Source: Ancistrus triradiatus | Taxonomy: Eukaryota; Chordata; Actinopteri; Siluriformes; Loricariidae | Length of the DNA: 64,000 nucleotides | Direction: 5' to 3' | NCBI GenBank assembly: GCA_025084515.1 | Contig: JAJAGP010000083.1 | Location: 271,665-335,664, forward strand | In this document: positions 57,967 through 64,000 of the stretch, piece by piece | Position numbering within the stretch: the first letter of the stretch is position 1 | How the letters are laid out: each line of letters opens with the position of its first letter | Notes under the pieces: model-generated | What the model saw: only the letters and a program-made list of their open reading frames with translations | The model's database searches: none | What the model was told of the DNA's origin: nothing | Position numbers and translations under genes: made by a program

Positions 57967-58051
57967 ATCAGCAGGAACACATTGTAGATTCCACAGAATC
58001 AAACAAGCCTTGAATCTCAGTCGTTAACAGTGTGGGTAAATCAGATCGTAT

Positions 58052-58831
58052 ATGGGTATGCGCCATTTAATGACCGCGTTACTTAGACTTCACTTAGATC
58101 ACTTAGACTTTTTATGCTGTTGCAATGTAAATACAAAGAATTTTCACAAGAAAAATGCGTCAAAACGATATGCAAGTACGTCGGGGACGGCGCTGGAATC
58201 AAGCAATTGCCGAGTGATTGAAACAACACATACTTTTGTTTGGCAAGCCAAAAATGCATTGATAGACAGTATTTCTAACAACATGGAAGATCAGCCAGAG
58301 AGACTCAGTAAGTGAATGGGAACCAGTTTATATAGTTATAGGTTAGAGAGAATATACAGGTAGTAGAGGACAAACAAAGCAGTACTACTTACAATAGGAC
58401 CGGCACATACACTTACGAACGCCATTTACAGCTTGTTACAGATAAGTAAAAAAAAGTTTCTAAACACATCAACCGAGTTAGAATGGTCTCTGGTCCAAAC
58501 GTGAGCTGATGAGCAAGGGAGCCCATGACTGGTAAGGATGAATAACACACTCTCTGCAGCATTGATTGGCTGCCAGCTAAGCATAAAAGGAGATGGGATA
58601 CATTGCCAGTACATAAATAAGCAATTAACATAGGAACCTGTTATAATTATTAAGTAAAATATGGTAAGTTCCGGTACGTTCTTGTATACTGTAATATTGT
58701 GAGGCACTGCTGTTTTGAGTCTGTTTACAGCCACTACATCCGGAGTTGAGACATTTTTTTTTCTGTTATAATTCTTATAATTTTTAAGACCCCGTTCGTT
58801 AAACTGAACCATCATTAAATGGCGCGCACCT
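58052..58831. mobile_element. TA-flanked MITE family D, copy 4 (in the 3' UTR)
   Basis: Ends 'gggtatgcgccatttaatga' and 'tcattaaatggcgcgcacct' are inverted, and the right end 'cacctg' is followed by TA. It is the longest copy (about 780 bp) and would be carried in the kinase mRNA if the distal polyadenylation site is used. Confidence 0.7.
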
Positions 58832-59168
58832 GTACATGAACCTGAGTAGTGCAGGCTTAAGTAGGAGAGGATTCCTTTGACCGGAACTGGGAGGAATCCG
58901 ACTTTATCAGTAGCTTACCTGTGATAGAATGTGAACTCTCATAAAAACACTTGTCTGACTGAACGGATATCAGAGCCGAGATGCAGAACGACATGGTTTT
59001 ATTGTAACAGACGTGACTGATTTAGCTGAATGTTCATCCGAGTGCACTTGTAAAGTTCGTACTCTTTATTTTGTATATCTGAATGTTTGAAATTGAAAAT
59101 CAGATGTATGCAGTCATAATAGATATAATATTTGACAATAGTCTATTTTTAATGATTCCTGAAAATCG

Positions 59169-59174
59169 AATAAA
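59169..59174 (+). promoter_or_regulatory. Possible proximal polyadenylation signal AATAAA
   Basis: AATAAA at about 1.2 kb after the stop codon. No strong GT-rich element follows at once, so use is uncertain. Confidence 0.35.
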
Positions 59175-59934
59175 CCTAGCACTTTTTGGATCTTACTATC
59201 GAGTTCAATGTAATGGAAAGAAATTCTTATTTTTAATACATTAGCATTTTTATTTCCTTTTTATTCAGTGGATATAGAAGTCTCGTCTTACCCTAGGTTC
59301 ACACCAGCAATGGCTTTTCCTTTCTCGTCGCTCCAGTTACTCATCACTCGTAGGTCAAACACATGGTGCTGCTATTCACATGGGCTGCTCACCGAGCAGC
59401 GTAGTACAGTACTCCATAGAACACTGTAGGCGTCACTGGTTCTGCTGCCATTTCAAACACAGCCGTGGTGATTTAAAAGGTGGATTGCTTCATGTCATAG
59501 TCTGTTACTGGCTGGTAGTGTTATTTTCTCTCACCTGGAGACAGAGAGTTACAAAGACATTTTTCTAAGCTTATTTTTGTATGTTGTGTTTCGGTATATT
59601 TAAAAGCTTCTTCATTTCCATTAGAAAAATATGAACAGAAGCACATGGGTACTGTTAACAGTGTGGAATGAACCACTGCTGCCTGGGCCAACTCCTACTA
59701 TCGGTCACCTTTGTCACTGGCTAAGTCCACTGTGGGAATGGTAGCTCCGCCACTTGTCAGTGTAACTCGCCAGAACATAAATGACTTCCAGTTGTTTTGT
59801 TACGTCATTTTGCTGCTGGTGCAAACACAGGGTTACAGATGTTGTGATTGATGATTTTCCATCACGTTATTCCTTCATAGCCAAACGTTCTACAGTGTAC
59901 ACATGTATGTATATATGCATGTATGTATATTGGT

Positions 59935-59940
59935 AATAAA
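59935..59940 (+). promoter_or_regulatory. Likely main polyadenylation signal AATAAA
   Basis: AATAAA followed about 30–60 nt later by a T/GT-rich stretch ('ttgcatgtttgtgtgatgtt'), the usual arrangement for cleavage. It would end the kinase mRNA near 59960. Confidence 0.55.
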
Positions 59941-60040
59941 CCTTTGTGAAACTCCTTTTATCTGCGTTTTCATTCGTTGCATGTTTGTGTGATGTTGATT
60001 AGAATTTGTATTTAAACATGGGGACACGTTTTTTCTCATT

Positions 60041-60850
60041 ATGGGCCTTATGGGTTTTTCTCAAAATGAGCAAACTGCTAGTGAATTTCTCCAGAAACTC
60101 TCCACTAAATTCACGAACAACGCGTGAAGACGATATTTATTAGTAGAGCATGCGTATGTAAATTAATTCCAATCGTTCGTTAATGGATTGCATGTGCATG
60201 TTCCTTACCATAATCCACACTCATGATGTTTTTATTTTATTGAAAAGTGCATTCAAATCGACACCTTTATTTTTGAGAGTCTTTCAGGTAATAAACGAAG
60301 TGGCTTGACACAAAATTACAGGTAGGCCATGTGAATGAACCTCCAATCTTCTAGTCGGTGCATAATTTGAGCCGGATTCTAATGGAACATGGGCTTATTG
60401 GACGTTTCTCAGAACAACAGGCTGTATTATTAAACAAAGTGCTTGTCGAGTGTCAAGTCAAGTCAGATTTATTTATATAGCACCTTTCACAATGGAGCAT
60501 TGTCTCAAAGCAACTTTACAATTTTAGGTCATCTCCTAATATCTACGTCCAATCCCAACTTGAGCAAGCCTAGGCGTCAGTGGCAAGAAAAAACTCCCTA
60601 AGTGTAATTTCGTTTACTTTTTTTCCATGTGTTATAGATTATAATATGATTATTATTTAGTCAGTACTGTCTAATGCATCTTTTGGATATTGCGAACAGT
60701 TTACGTGTGGTCAGGACCATGTGTAACTTTTGTTCCTGCTGTATGTACCATCATTTTGGGCCTTGCATTTTCATGAATGCGGCCATTTATGAATAAGGTG
60801 TTTTACGAACGATTTACGCGCAAATTTGTTCTGCTCGGGTTTCATGAATG
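60041..60850. repeat. Dispersed element with 'gggtttcatgaa' end, copy 2
   Basis: Longer copy of the element at 28288–28715, with the same blocks in order. Its right end 'tgctcgggtttcatgaatga' is the inverse of the left end of copy 1. The 60456–60606 repeat is embedded within it. Confidence 0.55.
60456..60606 (+). repeat. Interspersed repeat with 'gtggcaagaaaaaactccct' core
   Basis: Short copy of the repeat at 9901–10130, starting 'tcaagtcagatttatttata'. Confidence 0.6.
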
Positions 60851-60892
60851 ACTTTATATCAATTCAAGTCTTATTAGTGTAGCTTGTACCTT

Positions 60893-61082
60893 GGGACTGT
60901 GGTAGCCTAGTGGTTAAGGTACTGGACTCTGGACTAGAAGGTCCAGGGTTCAAATCCAACCTCTATCAAACTGCCACTGTTGGGTCCTTGAGCAAGGCCC
61001 TTAACCCACAATTGCTTGGATTGTAAGGTTGTATCAGTTGTAAGTCGCTCTGGATAAGGGCATCTGTTAAATGCTGTAAATG
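60893..61082 (+). mobile_element. tRNA-derived SINE, copy 6
   Basis: Complete head and tail, with box B 'ggttcaaatcc' and the end 'aaatgctgtaaatg'. It lies just after the dispersed element and before a Tc1-related terminus at 61087. Confidence 0.88.
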
Positions 61083-61086
61083 TTTT

Positions 61087-61200
61087 ACACTACATGGTCA
61101 AACGTTTGTGGGAAAAAAAATCATCCCATTTGTTAGTTAAACTTCTCATTTCAAAACAGTGGGCATTAAAATGGTGTTGGTCCCTCATTGCTACCATAGG
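61087..61200. mobile_element. Tc1-related MITE terminus fragment
   Basis: 'acactacatggtcaaacgtt' and 'cagtgggcattaaaatggtg' match the dispersed family seen at 17131 and 21745. Confidence 0.5.
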
Positions 61201-62044
61201 AGCCGTCATGTTTATATTTTAAATTTATTCCCATATTGTACCCCTGTGTTACCCTGGTTGGGGTCGAGGCTCATCCAAAGCCTATCCCTGAATTCTTTGG
61301 TTGCTATCATATCCTCACCCTGGATGGGACCCCAGTCTTTCACTTTGCATTCCAGCTTCATCAGACAAGCAATTGTGTCTGATTGATGCCCAACATGGTC
61401 GGAAGGTACGGTCGGGACTAGGTCACCACAATTCTAGGCTGTGCCACCCAATCACTCCAGACTTGTGATTAATTTATTAGCAAGTATTTGACCAACAGAC
61501 TGGAAAAAAACTCACTCAATATCAAGAAAAACCTAGTGTCATGTGAGTCAATCCCTTACACTCTCAGGTTTGGAGCTAGGTTTATGAAGTTGTTTATTAG
61601 TGTGCATAAAGTATAGCTTGTACCTATTGACTTTTGTGGTAATGTTTTTCCCTCACTTTTGACTGAAACACACACAATACAATGTACAACTTGTCTTCAC
61701 TAATGACAGGTTTGTAATTACTGTAATTGTTTAGATTCCTACTGTTCTTGGTTACCCCTGTTGGTCACTTAGCTTTTTGTGCTTTTTGTCTGGTTACCAA
61801 ACTAATTAACAAGCTTTACATCGTCTCTCAAACTTAACCCATTTTCTGGTAAGCTATGAATTTTCATCTCGGCACAACAGTATCTCAATATTGTGCCAGA
61901 GGAAAATCATGTTTTCATCTTCTGAAATGACCTGCTCCCTCAATTCATGTCTCTATGCCTCTTGCGATTGTGGGATTAAATAGGTTCCTGTTTGCACACA
62001 GGTTGTCATAAGGCATCAGTGCGGCATGGTGGCACATCGGTGAG
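61201..62044. other. Intergenic stretch, repeat fragment only
   Basis: A fragment at about 61250–61335 matches 12224–12310. No gene recognised. Confidence 0.35.
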
Positions 62045-62192
62045 TCACCACACAGCTCCAGTGTCCCTGCTTCAATCCTGACCTCGGACTCGGACGCTTT
62101 TTGGAGTTTGCATGTCCTCTCCCAGGTTTACTCCGGGTACTTTGGTTTTCTTTCCACAGTCCAAAGACAGCATTACGTTAATTGATTACGCT

Positions 62193-62195
<3 letters not shown>
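62045..62195 (+). repeat. Interspersed repeat with 'cagtccaaagaca' core
   Basis: Diverged copy of the repeat at 2275–2530. It runs directly into a GT microsatellite. Confidence 0.5.

Positions 62196-62224
<29 letters not shown>
62196..62224 (+). repeat. (GT)n microsatellite
   Basis: About 14 GT units, followed by a short GA run. Confidence 0.95.
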
Positions 62225-62232
<8 letters not shown>

Positions 62233-62269
62233 TGAAAAGCTCACTGAAAAGTGATTAAATATATACAGT

Positions 62270-62342
62270 GATTACCTCTCATCTTTCTATGTAGGAGAAC
62301 TTGCACAATCAGTGCCTGACTAAATACTTTTTTGCCCCACAG
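62270..62342. mobile_element. Isolated right terminus of Tc1 family C
   Basis: 'tctcatctttctatgtagga' to 'aatacttttttgccccacag' matches the last 75 bp of the elements at 12630 and 44762, followed by TA. No transposase or other arm is attached. Confidence 0.8.
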
Positions 62343-62457
62343 TATGTTATATAGTGTGGTATATTGTATGTATATGTATGTGTTGTTGTTATATGTTATA
62401 TATATGTGTGTTGTGTATATATATAATGTGTGTGTGTGTTGTGTGTAGGTATGTGTA

Positions 62458-62475
62458 CAGTGGGGCAAAAAAGTT
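62458..62475. mobile_element. Isolated left terminus of Tc1 family C
   Basis: 'cagtggggcaaaaaagt' preceded by TA is the first 17–18 bp of the family C terminus; it then passes straight into a GT/TA microsatellite. Confidence 0.7.
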
Positions 62476-62482
62476 TGTGTAT

Positions 62483-62494
<12 letters not shown>

Positions 62495-62552
<58 letters not shown>
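62495..62552. repeat. (TA)n microsatellite
   Basis: Long TA run just after the isolated Tc1 terminus. Confidence 0.97.
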
Positions 62553-62556
<4 letters not shown>

Positions 62557-62559
62557 CTA

Positions 62560-64000
62560 GCTTTGATTTAACCTTCAGTTAAGTAAGGTGTCTTTATGTT
62601 CATTTACTGCACCCTGTTTATTTCCATTCAGTAGTAAGACTTCTAGCCCCAGTTGTCTGCCCTCGGTTGTATTAGGTCAGTCACTTTAAATGTTTTTAAT
62701 GAACTGACATCGCTTTTTTTAGTTTTTCATTTGGTAATTTCTTGTCAAAAAGCACAAACTGTATTGACCATGATTCCGTTTACCTGTACTGCACTGTATG
62801 TCAGGATAATAATGGAAAAAACTACCATGTATGAACCATCCACATGTACTCTGTTCTTGCCTCTCAGTTCTTTATATTCCATTTTAAAAATTGATCTGTT
62901 CAAAAAGAATGCAGACTGTCTGAATCAATTTCGGAGTCACAGACAAGAGGGCGTCCACATTTTTTTCAGCTTCCTCTTGTTCCTTTGTGCCTTACTGCCA
63001 CCAACTGAAGTGGAGTGCTTTGTGAAAACGTACATGTGATAATTTTTTTAAACATATGAAAGGAAGTGTAATATTGCAAAACCCTTTTGACCTCAAAAAC
63101 AGAAACATGTTTGGGTTCAAAATATTTTTGTAGTCCCTTCAGTGTACACAAATCCTGTGATGCATGAGTGAATCAACATTGTAAACCTTTTTGGAGTTGG
63201 ACATTGTGTTATTTTCCCCATAAACCATGCTGTCCGCACAATCTCGTTTTCTCCACGTGTACTGGAACACAAACTTGTGGATGAAACCTAAACAGGACCT
63301 GATTTATGAAGTAAGATTACTAGTAACCCTACTCCATACTGACAGATTTCCACTACAACATCATACCTGCAGTTGGTTTGGAAATTGTTTGAGGCAGCTA
63401 GAGATTTGGAGCGAGTAATCAGTTGTGACGGGCACATCTCATCAGCTCACCGAAAAGCAATTAAATAAGACAGTTAATTCTGCTGTAAAGACTGATGTAA
63501 TTATTTGATAGTCTTTATCTGATGAGGAAAGTCAGAAACATGCTGCAGCTGCTGTTTCTCCCACAGTTTGGTATTATAAATTCTGTGCTGATTTTCAGAA
63601 ATCCATAATGTTGTGTAAAGAAAGTACAATACAAAGTGTTTGTATTTGCTATATACAGTAAGGACTAGCGAATTTCAAGCAGCCTCTAACTGTGTCCTTC
63701 ACAGGGTAATACAGCAAAACAGCATCATATTAACTTGCGTTTATGTATTATTAAATCAGTGGCAGGTCGTGGAAAAATGTGGTATTATTGTACTGTAGCA
63801 GTTTCCAGTTACATACCCCTACATCCCAGCTAACAACACTGCAAATAAATGACTAAGTATTGACAAACTACAGACTTAGTATTGTAGGATGAGTGAAAAA
63901 ACCCAGAGATATAGTGATAGAACTGGAGCATGCTTGTTTTTTTTGTTTTTCTTTATTTTTTATTTTTTTTATTTTTTTTTATAGTGCCTGCGCCTCTACA
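62560..64000. other. Intergenic stretch without a recognised gene
   Basis: The longest open frame (62653–63039, + strand, 128 codons) is hydrophobic, has no recognised domain and no sign of splicing to a neighbour. The window ends in a T-rich run (63937–63983). I see no gene here. Confidence 0.4.

Larger units (their letters stand above)
57967..59960 (+). other. ppip5k2: Likely 3' untranslated region of ppip5k2
   Basis: From the stop codon to just after the AATAAA at 59935. It contains a MITE of family D. No further coding sequence continues the gene. Confidence 0.5.

Noticed and set aside
62653..63039. 128-codon open frame downstream of the kinase as a new gene
   Set aside because: Hydrophobic low-information translation in AT-rich DNA, with no recognisable domain, splice structure or polyadenylation signal tied to it.

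Overview
The window looks like teleost fish nuclear DNA, perhaps from an otophysan such as a catfish. It is AT-rich, full of GT–AG introns, and crowded with Tc1/mariner copies, hAT-type MITEs, pogo/Tigger-like MITEs, tRNA-derived SINEs and TA/GT/GATA microsatellites. There are no bacterial-style operons, and no viral genes were seen.

One protein-coding gene dominates. It lies on the + strand from the start codon at 8097 to the stop codon ending at 57966 and encodes diphosphoinositol pentakisphosphate kinase (PPIP5K/VIP1 family), best matched to PPIP5K2. I could place 30 coding exons whose phases all agree. Together they make 4,119 nt, or 1,372 residues plus a stop. Exons 2–9 encode the ATP-grasp kinase that makes 1-InsP7 and InsP8. 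Exons 10–22 encode the histidine-acid-phosphatase-like domain (RHGDRTP at residues 404–410) that reverses the reaction. Exons 23–30 encode a probably disordered regulatory tail. Exons 26–29 are all phase 1–1, so each could be skipped without breaking the frame.

Layout: 1–7.8 kb is upstream sequence made mostly of transposon remnants, including a hAT element with a perfect 8-bp target duplication and another element nested inside it. 7.85–8.1 kb is the likely 5' leader, with two short upstream ORFs. 8.1–58 kb is the gene, whose introns hold two near-complete Tc1 copies with a 'GGGGCAAAAAAGT' terminus, several other Tc1 families, SINEs and many MITEs. 58–60 kb is the 3' UTR, with a likely polyadenylation signal at 59935. 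60–64 kb is repeat-rich intergenic DNA without a recognisable gene.

No transposase seen here looks intact. The best one, in the 12.63–14.19 kb element, keeps the DDE triad in a 193-residue open segment but is broken on both sides. I found no evidence for a new biological system. The points most worth checking are splicing features of the kinase gene (a probable GC–AG intron with a competing GT donor, a 30-nt candidate microexon, and a cryptic donor that would stop the protein after the phosphatase domain), a tRNA-Thr-like sequence fused head-on to a SINE, and the structure of the MITE families. Family names come from memory and no database was searched.
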